The notes: generated from the letters alone by a model not told the origin. 64,000 nt of DNA from Ricinus communis (GCF_019578655.1 NC_063264.1:27179688-27243687); one strand, 5' to 3'; positions 1 through 13,397 are shown, counted from the stretch's first letter. Numbers and translations are program-made.

Positions 1-529
1 GCCGGAATGACAGGAAGAGAGTGTACCCGACGATGATGCACATGAGAAATGCTACAGAATGCTTTTGAGTAATCCAACAAGTATTTGTTAAACAACTGTA
101 CCTAATAGTGTAACCAATCTCGGTTTCTCTCCAGGAAAGTGGAGAGTTTCTTGAATTATAATTAAATAAAAAGCATGTTGAGGTTCATCCTTTGACTTCA
201 CTTCCATTATGTAGAACCATTAAAGGAATGAAGATCAACAAGGTGAATGGAATCGGGCTCCATCCAGAATTTCCTAACCCGATTGCAAGTCCATAAAGCA
301 TGTATAGGAGTCTCGGGCTCTAAACCTGACAATTAATATCCTTCACTGGGACATGATGGCTCTACAAATTGAAACGGGTTGGCTCTACAAATATAAGTTA
401 TTATTACTTAGGTTGGTCGTAAGTATGAGTTCTTTCAGTTAGTATTAAACCTTGGTTGTTAAATGATGTTCAAAACACGTTTTCCAACAAGGTAACATCA
501 GTATTATGTTATAAAGTAGAAAGTTAATC
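1..529. other. Intergenic, nothing recognised
   Basis: No open frame of note, no recognised repeat terminus and no RNA gene seen. Ordinary A/T-rich plant intergenic sequence. Confidence 0.5.
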
Positions 530-634
530 TACATAAACCGAAAACTAATTTGCCGAATTAAACCAAACTCAAAAGTTTTCAATTTGTTTCGGTTCGATTC
601 GAAAACCGAACTGACAGTTTGCACACCCCTAGCT
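530..634. repeat. MITE-like terminal sequence (GGTTCGGTTT / CACCCCTAG type)
   Basis: The stretch contains repeated fragments of GGTTCGGTTTTCG-like sequence on the minus strand and ends with GCACACCCCTAG at about 620-632. This is the look of the ends of common non-autonomous DNA transposons in dicots. Similar wording occurs at 5,880-5,945, 23,190-23,395, 51,680-51,740 and 55,980-56,105. The partner end was not located, so boundaries are approximate and the superfamily is not assigned. Confidence 0.4.
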
Positions 635-639
635 AAGAC

Positions 640-984
640 AAGCGAGGCCATATAAACGTTGTTATGAAGAACTCCAATATCATTAGGCACTAAACAGTCA
701 GGGTCCTAAGGAACCCAATAATCATGAAGAACCTTAGTGCTCTTACCATCTCGAATAGTCCATCATCTAATGCCTTTCTTCAAAAGTTTAAAGCCCTAAA
801 TAAGACTCCTCTAAGCATAGGAACAACGAGGCCACACTCGAGCATGCAAAAAGTCTCCATATTTGACATAACGAGCAAATAAAACACATCCCAGCAAGAT
901 TCAAGATTTTTAAGAAGTCGTCAGCACTATTTAGCAAAAAGTGTATGATTGAAGTCCCCAAATTTGGGGGATTTGGCAAACATA
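640..984 (-). pseudogene. LINE reverse-transcriptase C-terminal relic (downstream part)
   Basis: Conceptual minus-strand translation gives the plant L1-type region that follows the RT palm: GDFNHTLFAK, then RLLKNLESCW, then a stretch resembling the 'RKAL..GLFEMVRALRFF' zone. In the family this region normally reads GLGFRDLxxFNxALLAKQxWRLL, followed by a W-rich stretch. Several stops and frame changes are present, so it is dead. It continues the RT relic at 1,736-2,065, with about 750 bp of unrelated DNA (985-1,735) between the two parts. Confidence 0.5.
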
Positions 985-1735
985 GGATAGGATCTCTCTC
1001 TCTCTCCCTTCGTCTGGTTTTTTCCTAGGGTTTCTTTTAGGGCAGCTGCTGGTGGAGACTTCCGCTGGCACCCTCGCCAGTGGTCGTCATGGCCTCATTT
1101 TCCTTTAGCTTCTCTTGTTTTCTTGCTTTTGTTTTTTGCTGTTTCCTTTCTGTTGCCCCTAGATGGGTCGTTTGCTGGTGTTTTTGTGTTTTGATGATCC
1201 ATGGTTCTATCTTTCTAGCGATTGTCAGTACTTCTTGTGCGGCGAGGTCCGCCTCTTATGCTCATCGGCGTCCTTTGGTGTCCGTCGCCAGGCGGATGTG
1301 GGTGTGGGAGATTGGAAGCTGCTGGAGGTGCTATGGTTATGAAGGAAGTTGAATCCTTTTAGATTGACATTTTTATAGGTTTTGTCCCTCCTTTCCCAGA
1401 AGTAGGCTGGTGGTTGGGCTAACGATGGCCGTCGAGCTTGCTCTACCGATCTTATTTGCTTCTGGTTGGAGTGCGTAAATGTCTTGAACCTTGCTCTTTT
1501 AGTATATGGGTTCCAAGTCTGGGAGTTCTTTGGAGATTGGGTGCAACTAGAGGCCAGGGTTGGTGTTTGTTGCTCTCCCATGTATATGTGGTTTCTGGGA
1601 AAGAAGATGGATGTATCTGAAGACATGCGAATGGTGCAGGGACCAATATGCATTTTTCTAGTCTTTGTAGGCCAAAGTGCCAAGTTTGCTATATGGGCTT
1701 TAAGTCCATGTCTTTGAGTTTAATGGATGTTGAAC
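985..1735. other. Unassigned GC-richer block separating two LINE RT fragments
   Basis: This block begins with a CT repeat followed by TTTTTTCCTAGGGTTTC, and is less A/T-rich than its surroundings. It has overlapping open frames on both strands (152 codons on the minus strand, 90 and 83 on the plus strand), none resembling a family I recognise. The CT-repeat plus TAGGGTTT start resembles plant LINE 5' untranslated regions, so it may be another LINE end inserted into the RT relic. I do not call a gene here. Confidence 0.35.
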
Positions 1736-2065
1736 AAACCCTCTTAATTTCTTCCAATGTAGTCTTTCCATTTTTGGTTCCCCACAGAAAATTGCTACAC
1801 AAGTGCTCCATTTCTTAACATATACTGGCATGAATCTTAAAAATGGACATAAGATAGGTTGGTAGAGCCTGAATAAAAGACTTCAAAAGTACCTCCCACA
1901 GAAAGAAGTTTGGAGTCCCAAGTGGATAACCTTTTAGCAATGCGGTCCCTGATGCAAACAAATTAACACTTCTTATTCCGACCTACATAGGAAGGAATAC
2001 CCAGATAGCTCTCATGACACATGACCTCGTTAATTCCTAAAATAGACTTGATTTAAGGTGTAACC
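1736..2065 (-). pseudogene. LINE reverse-transcriptase relic (YLGLP region)
   Basis: Minus-strand translation reads ESYLGIPSYVGRNKK, then IRDRIAKRLSTWDSKLLSVGG, followed by a sequence like FxWGxKNGK. This matches the segment after the RT catalytic core of plant L1-type LINEs (YLGLPxxVGRxKK ... IxxRxxKxLxxWxxKxLSxGG). Internal stops show it is not functional. Its continuation lies at 640-984. Confidence 0.6.
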
Positions 2066-4899
2066 AGTGTGTATTAGTATTTGGACTGAAAGACAAAGAA
2101 GACTTTTGGAAGTTAATGAGCTGACCTAATGCTTTTAATATTAAAAAATATTTTTATATTGTCAAATTTACACATTAGTGATATTTTTAAAATATCTGGA
2201 TAAAAAGTTATTCTATAAAAAAATATAAAATATTAAAAAAATTATAATGGTGAGAATTTTTATAGTATGAAATATTTAAAAAGAAATCTTGTAGGAATGA
2301 AATAATTCCATATTTATATATTGAATACAAAAATATAAAAATATTTTGCGAACTATATTTTAACACATAGAATTTTGTTTCGACATGCGTACTTATTTTT
2401 TATATATAAAATTTAAATTTATATGTAATTTTATTTTTTTAATTAATTCATTAATTAATAAATTATTTTTCTAATTAAGTAATAACAGTAATTCTGAAAT
2501 ATAGCTTTTTAATTATTTTATATTATATTTACTAACAGATTAATTTTTTAATTTCAAAAATTCTAGTTCTAAAGAATAAATTTTTTAAAATTTTTATAAC
2601 TAATAAGTTATTTTTCTAGTTTATATAATAATTTTCAATCCTAAAGAATAGTAATGTCAACTATATTTATAGTATTAACTCATATAATACTAAAACCAAT
2701 TGATAAATATTTTTAAATAACTTTCTATATTATTCTCCGATAAAATTCATTTTTGAAATCAATAAAATCTTACAATATTGTAAAGTTTAAGAAGACATTT
2801 AAAAATATCTATTTTATTTTTCTTTTTAAAATATTATAAATAATTATAAGATATGAACAATTATTAAATCTTATCTACAAACTCAATTTACATTATTATT
2901 TGTAATTAAAATAGTTACTACAGCTATACAATACGTGAGTAAATAATTTATAAAAAATTTAAATAATTACAAATTTAATGTTTTAATTTTTTCTATTTCA
3001 ATATTTGAATATTTTTCTATTTAATCAAGTATATGAACCTATTGATTTACTTTTATAAAATTCACGAATTCGCTGGCGAAAATACTAGTAAATTTGAGCT
3101 CGACTCATTTACTAATTGAACTCGTAAATTAAGCTCAAGCTTAACTTATTTATAAATAAACTCGAACCAGCTTTTATCAAGTTAAATATTGAATAATTTA
3201 TAGAAAACACAACTTATTTATATCTTTATTATTAAAAATTATATCCAAACAATTCAAACTCATATAGTTCTTTTCTTTTATTTCAAACTAATCCATAAAG
3301 ATCTCCACCCTTTATGCATAAAAAGCTAAATTCATTATCATTCTACATAATAATCAATTTGAATATAGAATGTACTCTAGTAATGATTAAAAAGGAACCT
3401 TAACTTCTATTTATTGGTTAAGAAAAACCCAACTCCTATGTAAGTTAAAAGATACAAAAGAAAACACAGACAATTTTTTACATTCTTTAACATTTTTTTT
3501 TTATGTGAAAAAGTTGAAAGATTATTAGGTCATTTTCTTAACTGCACCATACAACAATCACATACCCTTTTGTCCTTTGCCACTATTATTTTCTTCTAAA
3601 CCTCTTAATCTTTTGAAAAAAAAAAAAGGAGAAAAAAGCATCTACAGCCATAACCATATTTCTTTTCCTACTATGATCACCATGTCAAATTGATTGAAAC
3701 TATGATACTTTTCAATAGTTCTATTTTGATATTATGATGATGGTGGTTAAAAAGAATAATGGTAACAGTAGCAGCAGATAAAATGATAATGATAGTGGTA
3801 GAGAGAAAAGGACAACCATCGTGTGTTTTTTTAAAACAAAAACAATGTCGTTTTGACCTTTTAATATGTGTTTATCTAACTCACATGCTAGATAGGAGTG
3901 CTAATGTCAACAGCAGTACACAGCTTAGTGAGGGTTGGATAGGCTTAAAAGAGAAAAATGACTTCTCATACCAGATAATGATATCAATTTTTTATTTAAT
4001 CTTATTTTGATCATAAATTTCATTTTAATTTTAGTTATGATTTAATTACTTCTTTTATTAAGAATTTGTTATGTTATATTTCTCTTTTTTAATAATTTTT
4101 TCTTTAACAATTCTATCTATTTATTAATTTTTTATTTATAAAATAATTAAATTAAGATATATTTAGAGTTGAGTGATTAAAATAAAATAAATTAAAATTT
4201 TATAATTAAAATAAAATTAATAATTGTTACTTTCATTATTCCATCTCTATGCCACGTGGGTAGAAGTATACACCAAACTCGACTTGGATAAATTTATTGA
4301 AAATAATTTATAATAAGTCAGACCAATAATATCAAATAATAAGATATAATTGAAAAGTGGACAGCTCTTTTATAGTTTATAAGAGAACCAAAAAATATAT
4401 AAATAAAATCGTCATTTAATGTATAAATGGATGCTTTCCTTTAGTGCTCGTTATGATGCTTTTCTCGAGCTGACTCTTGTTGGTTGAATTCTTCTTACTT
4501 TCATTGATAAAGAGGAGCCAGACGATGGATTTATGCTCTAGTGAGAGCATTTCCAATTAGCTCTTTTAAGTCATGTTGTTTTTTTATTTTAAAAAATTAT
4601 ATGTAAAATAATTTAAAAGTCAAATTCTCTCTATTTAAATTTAAGTACGGAGAAAATAACTTTTAAATATTCTTTATTATTTCTTTCTTACTTTTTTAGT
4701 TTTTTTAAAAAAGTTATATTCTCTTTTAATGTTTATTTTTCTTTTTTTTTTTTACTTTATTAATAAAAAAATAACTATAGAGAAAAATATAATGTATTGT
4801 TGGAATATTCACATATTTTGAGATAAATTAAAATCGAGAGTTAACTATTTATAATTTAATAAGGAAGCATATATAAAATATTGTTGAGGATGCTTTTAG
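2066..4899. other. A/T-rich intergenic DNA
   Basis: Mostly homopolymer-rich A/T sequence. Around 3,065-3,180 there is a repeat-like block with alternating GAGCTCGACTC and AAGCTCAAGCTT motifs, similar in style to 40,840-40,990. The 83-codon frame near 3,759 has no recognisable domain and biased low-complexity content; I do not call it. Confidence 0.4.
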
Positions 4900-5935
4900 G
4901 AGATTTTAAAAAAAAAAACATCATTTTAGGCTAAACTTTAACAAAAATTCGATTTTAAAGTAGTTTTGGAACTAATTCTCAATATATGGTACTTTTCAGG
5001 TTATATGGACATCGCCTGCTAGTTGAACTGGCGGATAATGGGATTGATTATGGTTCGATTAACCAAACTGTTGGCCATTTTTTAAAATCTAACCATATAT
5101 CGGCTTTTAAATTCATTACCCCTAAATCTAAATCGTTAGTATTGGTTGACTATTATTTACCGTATGGTTACTTGAATTTTTCGATTTTTAACTATATTAA
5201 ATTTTAGGCCTAATAGCCTAAAAAATTCACATTTTTGTGGAAGTTAGCTATTTTGGCAATTTTTAAAAAATTATCAATTAAGCTGTGATTTTGCCAATTA
5301 AGTATAATTAAGCAATGTGAATGGCAATATACACGCTATTTAGGAGATGAGAATTCAAAATTATGCAATATGTATAAATAATGTGGCATTAGGATCCATC
5401 AATTTAGATTTTTCATTTTCTAATTGACGCTAATGTTACTATTCACGTTGCTCAGTTTTGACAAATAACTCAATTGGGCCAAAATTGCACTCAATTGACA
5501 AAGTTATAACTAAATTGACAAATTTTAAACTTTTGGCCAAAATAACAAAATTTCATAAAGGATTGGATTGTTTAAGCTATTAGGCCTAAATTTTGTAAAT
5601 TTTTTTAGAAAGAATTTTTAATATTTTAATATATTTTTTTCTTTTTTTCAATTAGTCAATAAATTCACAATAATAATTATAATATAATTAAAATACATTT
5701 TTAAAAAAATTTGACTTATTATTTAGTGTGAAATTTTTTATTACTTAATATATAAATATGTTTATATAAATTAATACTAAATTAATTTATTAATTAATAT
5801 ATTAATTATATTTATATAAGTTAATACTAAATATATAATAAATATGAACATTACACATATTTATCAGTTTGGTTTTTCAATTTTGGGCCGGTTTTCAGTT
5901 TGATCAGTTTTTTTTTTCACCCCTAGTTAAGGGTG
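4900..5935. repeat. MITE-like or other non-coding repeat
   Basis: A block with many short inverted and direct motifs (GCCTAATAGCCTA at about 5,207 and CTATTAGGCCTAAA near 5,577 are near reverse complements). It ends in GGGCCGGTTTTCAGTTTGATCAG and CACCCCTAGTT at about 5,885-5,930. No coding potential. The inverted motifs suggest a non-autonomous DNA transposon; exact ends not determined. Confidence 0.35.
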
Positions 5936-6560
5936 CTTATGGTTCAGTTATCCGAACCATTAACTAAACATTAAGATCGAACCGTTCACTTCGATTTTTT
6001 TTTATTTTTAAAATTGAAACCGAACCGATTGAACCGGTTAACAGATTCATTTGGACCGGTTAACCTTATTTCATAATTTTTAACTATCCAATTATTTACC
6101 AAATATTTTCATGAAAGTTTTAAGTATAAAACAATAATTGTAGCTGAAATAAGTACAATTAAAAGTTACAGTACAAGTTTTACAATCAAAACTAAAAATA
6201 CATTCTTCTAAAAGGTACATGAATTTTAAATATTTGGATATTTGATTCAAATATGTCTTATGAATATCTATTATAAGAAGAAAACTTAAATCTAAAGACA
6301 AAGAAAGTAGCTCTTAGTCATCGATATTGATGAAGGAAGAAAATAAGGATATTTTAGATATATTTATAATGAATATAATAAATATATAAGATATAATGTT
6401 TTTGATCGAGTAATTGAAATCCATAATTTTTTAATTTAAAAACTGAAACCAAACTAAAAATTAAAATTATAAAAAAATTGAGACTTAAACTTAACCATCG
6501 GCTCAATTATCTAATAAATTCAATTCAGTTTAATCGGTTTCGGATGACGTATCGCTTTAA
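5936..6560. repeat. Second MITE-like block with GAACCGGTTAAC motifs
   Basis: Begins GGGTGCTTATGGTTCAG next to the terminus of the previous block and contains ACCGAACCGATTGAACCGGTTAAC-like sequence near 6,020-6,062, with a weaker inverted counterpart near 6,530-6,550 (CGGTTTCGGATGACG). No ORF of interest. Boundaries approximate. Confidence 0.35.
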
Positions 6561-6859
6561 ATGGTTTTTTCTCAACGGACAAGAGCAGTCCACAATGGAA
6601 GAGGCAGACAGGTCAGAAAAAAAAAAAAGTCTATCCACCACTTGAAGTGGGGATAGAGAGGAAAAAGAAGTTGTGCCTTACCTCAAAACTTTTGCTATAT
6701 AATTTTAAAATAAAAATTAAACTACTCATCTAATGTAAATATAAAATTATTAATATAATATCATAATATTTAAAAACATACTAAGAATATATATATATTT
6801 TTTAAATAAAAATTCATATTTTATATAACAATTTTTTTAGAACTAATAAAGACCTATAA

Positions 6860-7260
6860 AAATTATAAATATCATTATATAATTATATAAAAAATAATAC
6901 AAAAATAGTATTACAAAATTATAAATATAATTATACTTATATAATTTGCTTACTCATTTATATCTAAAAATCATTATATAACAACATACTAAAAAATAAA
7001 AATAAAAATTTGTACACAAATTATAAATATTACCATACTTATTCATTTATAATTTCTTACTAATTCATATATAAATAGCATTACAAAAGAGAATATATTT
7101 AAATTTTTGATTACAAAAATTATACATTTCATCATACTCACAAAATATTTTACTCATTCATATCTAAATAATAATAATATTATAACAAATAATGCAAAAA
7201 TAATTATCAGAACACAATTATAAATATAATTATACTTACAAAATTTCCTAGTCATACATA
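6860..7260. repeat. Degenerate tandem repeat, period about 98-102 bp
   Basis: The phrase ATAAATAT-ATTATACTTA followed by a TTACTCATT-TATATCTAAA-like tail recurs at about 6,921, 7,023, 7,122 and 7,220, a spacing of 102, 99 and 98 bp. Copies are strongly diverged. Related A/T phrases occur on either side (6,864, 7,397, 7,535) at irregular spacing. No coding content. Confidence 0.5.
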
Positions 7261-8204
7261 TTTTTTCTCATTTATGTTAAAAAATAATGCAACATTTTTT
7301 TTTTTACAAATATCAAAAGAATATCATCATAGTCTAAAAAAATTTAATTCCACCAAAAATACAAAAATTACAAAACTCCAATAAAAAGTAAAAAGATTAT
7401 AAATATTATTATATAATAATACACAACAATAAACATAATAAATAATAACACAAAAAAAATCTAAAAAAATTAGAGGTAAAAGTCCTTACCTCATATGATG
7501 ATCTCTTATATAACTTAGACAATACCCATCAAATTATAAATATTATTATATAATAATATATACCAAAAATTCTAAAATAAAAACATATATATTAATAAAA
7601 ATATTATACTTACAACTATTATCTTCTTAATGTAAAGAAAAAAAATATGAATATTCTTTTACTTCATCGAAACAAAGAAAGAAAGAATTGATAGGTGTGA
7701 AGAAAGATAGAAAGAATTGATATGTGTGGGGAAGGTTGAGGGAATTAATCTGTAAGATTGAAGTTCACAGGTATTGATAGAAGTAATTGAATTGATATGC
7801 CTGGTTGGTTGCTTATCAGAGACTAATGGATAACCCTGTTTGCCAATCTTCTAGGTGGACAACACCAACTCTTTATTTATTTATTTATACAATTTGACTG
7901 TCTCAAATCAAGAATTTTGATAAAATGTACCCTAAATTGAGAATTATATTTTTCAAACAATCTAAACTAAGAAAAAGCCTCTAGACATTTGTGTTTTTTC
8001 CAAGTAAGGGTGAGTAAAAAGGAAGGGAAATTGGATAATTAAATTGAATGATTGAGTTTGGTTTGTTTGATCTTTTCTTGTTTAGTTTCTCCTTCGTTTT
8101 CTTAGGCACTTGGTTTAGAAATTTTATAAAGTTGATAGTTGTTTCTCATTTAGTAGCTAGATTAAACTCATTTTGTAAGATTTAAGAATGAACAATTGAT
8201 AGCC
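7261..8204. other. A/T-rich intergenic DNA
   Basis: A short direct repeat is present at about 7,675-7,735 (GAAAGAATTGATAGGTGTG and GAAAGAATTGATATGTGTG). Nothing else recognised. Confidence 0.4.
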
Positions 8205-8705
8205 TATTTTGTTTTGGTTGATCAATGCAGCTGATAGCTGTTGGTTGATAACTGATAGTTGATAAATTAAACCGTTTGGTAAAAATTTATTAGTTATTGC
8301 TGTTAGTATGTTAAATGACTATTGGGATATAGTTTATATTTAAACATGTTTTATTTTATAATACTATTTTAATGGTACAAATTAATAAAAATAGCATATA
8401 ATATATAATCAATTTTGGTTTAACTCAATTATATTTATTTTCAATAAAAATTATCTTAAAAATAAGAATTAAAATTTAAATTCTATTAGTCATTTTTTAT
8501 TTCAAACACTATTATAATTATTTAACTAGTAAGTATAAGTTTAAAATAATTATTATAAATTATAATTTAGAAAAAATTATATAAAATTAATTTAAAATAA
8601 TTTATTATTAATTTTTAATAAGGATATTGTTATTAAAATAAATAAATAAAGTGTCAAATTAGTTGTCAACTAATAAGAAAGAACTTTAAAATAACATTTG
8701 AACCC
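8205..8705. repeat. hAT-like MITE, copy A
   Basis: Shares with 61,324-61,760, in the same orientation, the start TTTGGTT-GATCAATGCA, then GTTGATAAATTAAACC, then GTTAGTATGTTAAATGAC, and an end of the form TTTGAACC-A. The same family appears inverted at 11,428-11,985. The TTTGGTT ... AACCAAA style of terminus is common for non-autonomous hAT elements. No coding capacity. Confidence 0.55.
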
Positions 8706-8800
8706 AATTCAAGTGCCAAGAGATTTTGCTTCAAGAAGTGAAATATTTTGAGTTCGAATCCTTTACTCTACATTAGGTGAGTTTTTATTTTTATAATGAT
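8706..8800 (+). repeat. tRNA-derived SINE-like fragment
   Basis: Contains CAAGTGCCAAGAGATT (decayed pol III A box region) and GAGTTCGAATCC at about 8,749-8,761, a good B box. The spacing fits a tRNA-derived promoter. It is not a tRNA gene: no cloverleaf can be drawn. Confidence 0.45.
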
Positions 8801-8894
8801 TATAAAAAATGACTATTTTTATTGTATAGTTCATAGTTCGTTGAATCTCCTATGAGTAAAAAAAACAGCTATCAACTGTTGATTTTTAAATCTT

Positions 8895-8970
8895 ACCAAA
8901 CTGATTTAATCTAGTTGTTAAGTGAGAAATAAATACCACATATGTTCAAATCCTCTAAACTAAACATCCA
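8895..8970 (+). repeat. Second tRNA-derived SINE-like fragment
   Basis: AATCTAGTTGTTAAGTGAG (A-box-like) is followed by ATGTTCAAATCCTC (B-box-like). Similar in layout to the element at 8,706-8,800 and to the better preserved SINE at 48,785-48,921. Confidence 0.35.
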
Positions 8971-11427
8971 CTTAATTTTTATTTTTTAATTTATAATTTT
9001 TTATTTGACTTTTTCATTTAATAAACTAATTAAGTTCTTTGATTGCGATTCAAAAATAACTTTTAAAAGAACCTAAAGGCTAGAGAATTTTTCATTTTTA
9101 TTTTTTAATTTTTTTAGAAAATAGAAACTTTTTATTTTCATAGAAAATTTGTAAAATTTATAAAATATATTTACTTATTATTATATATATTTTTTTATTT
9201 TCTATTTGGATAATATTTTAAATATAAAAGGTAAACGTGGAATAAATGAAGTAATAATTCATTGTTTGCATTTGAAAATAAGTGATTTCTTATATAAAGA
9301 AAAACATAAGAAACATGTTAAATTTGTTTTCAAAAAATTTTCAAAGTTTAGTTTATAGTCTTAATAACATGGAAATTATTTTCTTTTTCATTTTAGAAAA
9401 ATAGTATAAATAATCACAAAGTTCTATTTCCGTTTTCATTTAAAAATTCTAAAGAACTGACATAATTTTCTATAAGTAAACAATAGCTTTCTACAAAACC
9501 TGATTTCCAAGTAGATTTTGATAAATTAAAAAAAAGAAATTAAATTATATAATATATTCAAGTGTAAAAAGAAATCGCCTTGTATTTCTAAATATAATAT
9601 CACAATACATATTACTTATTAATACTTTATCTTAATAGAAAAAGTGAGATTAATTAATTAAAATTAAAAAGTGAAAGTTAAAACTTAAATTCTTCTACTG
9701 CATTATGGTATACGATTCTTTTATATTAGTGTTAATTAGTTAAAAATATATTACTAGTCAAGATTATTAATAAACATAATTACTGTCATAATTATAAGTT
9801 AATAATATTAATATGTTGGTTTGTGTATTATAATAATTTCTTAACAATATTTAATTTTGTTTTTTTCTTTTGCCAATAAATGATATTTAATTTGCTTATA
9901 CAGAGTCTTATATTATTGTTTTATATCTTTGTATAATAGTGCTATGTGAATAAACCGTTAAAAGTTACAATATTTGATGAGTGTTGATTTTAGTAAAAAA
10001 GATTAATAAAAGAAATCATATTAATTAGTTAAAAGATACATTACTAATAAAGGTTTTTTAATACATATAATTAATTCATAATAGCATTACATAATTATAA
10101 ATTAAAAATTTTAATAAATTAGAAACTAAGAAAAGTATTTTTTTTTAAAATGATATATATTCTTTAGCCAATAAGTGACAGAGATTGTACATTATACATT
10201 TCAAAGAAGCCTAACTGTTCATACAACGTGATTGGCTTCTCAGACATCACTATCATAACACAAGTACAACAAGATTATGATAATACATAAAGGCTATGAC
10301 AATGTATAATTTTACCCCAACTTTTGACAGCTATAACTGAGACATGACAATACTTAATAAAAATATTTGTACCATGAACCAGTGTTGATGTCGTCTAGCT
10401 CTTCATTATTAGGGTGTTGTGACCCTAAGCAATATTTACTAATATAATATAAACACATTATAAAAATTATTTTTCTTGTTTTTTGATATTTGAGATATAA
10501 AATCACTAACTAAAATCTTGTATTCAAATTTAGAAAGTAAATTTTTTCTAATTGATAATATAGTTAAATTATTTAGTTTTTCTTATGATGTGGTTGAATA
10601 TAAATGATACTTATTTTTTTAATTTTGAAATACTTTATTTCCATTAAAGCTACTGTTGAAGAGAATGGTATTTTACAAGATATCCATACATTTAGAAAAA
10701 GATTTATTATTTATAAAGTTTAATATCTCAGCTGGTATTTTTATTTTTCATTTGTAATTTCTTTTATAATACTTAATATTAAATATAAATATAAACCATC
10801 CATATTAAAAAACATGTAATTTTATATAAAGTTTTCCAAATTCAAACAACTTGTTTTCAAATTATCATCACTAAACAAGTTTAATTTAGATACATAAGAT
10901 AATTAAGGTTTATTTTCTTTCAGTTAAAATATTTTAATAGTTACTAAATATATTATTAATACTAATTATTACTTCATAACTTAAAATTATTTAATATTTT
11001 ATCAGTTAATATATATATTAAAACATTAGGACCCTTAAACTACTCAAATCTATCCCATTAGAATTCGGTCTGGTCAAGTGTGTGAAAATATCTGTCCAAT
11101 TGCTATCTCTATTCAGTCCTTAAACTCAAATCGTGATATTTGACCCTGTTTATTTGGTTATATAAAATATCTTTTTATTATATTTTTAATTTCTTTTTTT
11201 AAAATGAGAAATAAAAATTAAATTCATGTTTATGTTCGTGCATCTTAATTTATGTGTTCTATTTTTATTTATAATTTATTATTTGACTTTTTATTTAATA
11301 GACAAATATAAATTATTATTCAAAAGTAGATATAATTATAGTTTTTAAATCTGATTATTTATATTTATATTTTAAATTTAAATGAAAGGACATTTAAATC
11401 GTAAAAAATTATATTCTCTAAGAGGAT
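8971..11427. other. A/T-rich intergenic DNA
   Basis: No coding, RNA or clear repeat signal. A slightly less A/T-rich island at 10,185-10,440 has no open frame and resembles nothing I know. Confidence 0.4.
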
Positions 11428-11985
11428 GTTTGGTTTCTCATCCAACAGCTACAACAAAACCTGTTTGATGAGATTTAAAAATTAGCAACTAATAACTGAT
11501 TTAATCACAATCAACTATTTTAGAAATTTTTTTATCAGCTAATGACTGATTTAATTTTTTATTTATTTAAAAAATATTATTTTTATTAAAAATTATTAAT
11601 AATAACTTATTTTAAATTGATATCGTATAATTAGTTTTCTTTAGAATTCATGATAAATAATTATTATTTTAAAATTATGCTCAAAAGTTAGTATTTAAAT
11701 ATTAACTCCTATACTTAAATTAACTTTTATAATAAATATAACTGAGTCAAATATAATTAATTATAATATTTTTAATTGTTACAAGCTATTTGTACTAAGT
11801 AAATTATTAAAATAATATTATTAAAATAAAATATATATAAAAATAAATTATATCCTTAATGGTAATTAAATATATTTACAGTAATAATGAATAGTATTTT
11901 ACTAAACGATTTAATTTATTAGCTATCAGCTAATAGCTACCGGCTATTTAAGAGTCAACTATCAACGTATCATGCTACATTGATC
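11428..11985. repeat. hAT-like MITE, inverted copy
   Basis: Starts GATGTTTGGTTTCTC and ends TTGATCAACCC, the reverse complement of the start of copies A (8,205) and C (61,324). It also has GCTATCAGCTAATAGCTACCGGC-type inverted motifs near its end. No coding capacity. Confidence 0.45.
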
Positions 11986-13397
11986 AACCCAATAAAATAG
12001 ATTGTGAGTTTTTTACTATTTATAAAATAACTCAAATTTTGGCATAAATCTTCATTTAGGACCTTGGAATTACTGGGTCTCTAGTTTCCTTAGACTAAGA
12101 CATATCTGTTAAAATTTTGAGAATATGCATTAACATTTCTACAAGTTGTCTCATTCACTTATAAATTAGACATGTGAACTTTTCCTTTTTCTCTTTCTTT
12201 AGCTTTCTCTCTTCTTTTGTCTACAAAAAAAACTACAGGTTAAATAGGTAGTCCATTTTCTTTTTTTACACTTTCTTTAGCAATTCTGAATACAACTTCC
12301 AAGAGAAACTGATTTCTTTAACTTTCTCAAAAGCTAGTTTTCAAAAAGCATATCCTGAAAAATTTTACTTGAAAATATAAAATATGAAAAGTTGATTATG
12401 ATTGAGAAAAAAGACTTTTGAAAGAAGCTGAAATTTCTAGCTTTTTTCAAAAGCTGATTTCCAAGAACAGATTCTTATAAATTCTTTAAAAAAACCAATA
12501 AACCTAATTTAAAAGAATTATTGATTTTCAATTGCCTTGTTAATCTTAGAGATAAAACTAACATATAAAAATAAAATTAAATGTAATCATTTCATTAGAT
12601 AAGTTTTTAATGACAGAGTGAATCATGACTATGTAATAACTTTTTCTTAATGTAGAATGCGAGAATTGAAAATGTATTTAGTTAAAATCTATAAAATTTA
12701 TAAAATTGATTTGTAAATCCAAAATTTAAGTGCCTTAGATGAACTACATAATCAAATTTATTTATAATTTGTTATAATTAAGTTAAACTTTAATAAAATA
12801 GATAAAATTTTTAAATAATTCTATATTAGTTTGTCTATGTAATTTATAACACGAAAACATCTCTTTCAATTTTATCATATCTATTTTATTTTTTCTCAAA
12901 TAAAAAGAATTTTTTAATGAATTTCAACCGAGCTAATCCCTCGGATTCTAATGATAGAAATTACTTATCACAGGTACTTATAAGTATTTATCCAATAATA
13001 ATATCCCACGTACATGGTAATATTTCCATTTTTACGCAACCCCACCCCACCCCATCCCCACACACTCACGGAGAGCAGGACAATCAGAGAAAGAGCACTG
13101 CTTAATGTTTTTTTCTTTTTTCTTTTTTAATGTTGGATTGGATGGATTGCTATGGACAGTCGGCTATTTGTCTGTATCTCATTGTAAAAAAACAAAGAAA
13201 GGCTGATTGGTGGTGGTGGTGGTGGGTGCGTAGGATAAGCAAGCAAAATCTGTTAAAGGATCATCCCACTACCACTCAACTCCACCCCCGTGGTTGAATT
13301 AATCTGAACAGAAGATTCTTTTTGGCTCTCTCTAGCAGAAATCTGCTTACACCCTTTTTTTTTTTTTTTTCTTCTCTTGTCAGTCTGAAACTTCAAT
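11986..13397. other. Upstream region of the neprosin-domain gene
   Basis: Non-coding. Contains a CCCCACCCCACCCC tract near 13,040 and a GGTGGTGGTGGTGGTGGG tract near 13,212; either could lie in a 5' untranslated region or promoter. I could not fix a TATA box or transcription start with confidence. Confidence 0.3.

Noticed and set aside
1225..1683. 152-codon minus-strand open frame
   Set aside because: No family resemblance, overlaps equally long frames on the other strand, lies in a probable repeat-derived block between LINE fragments.
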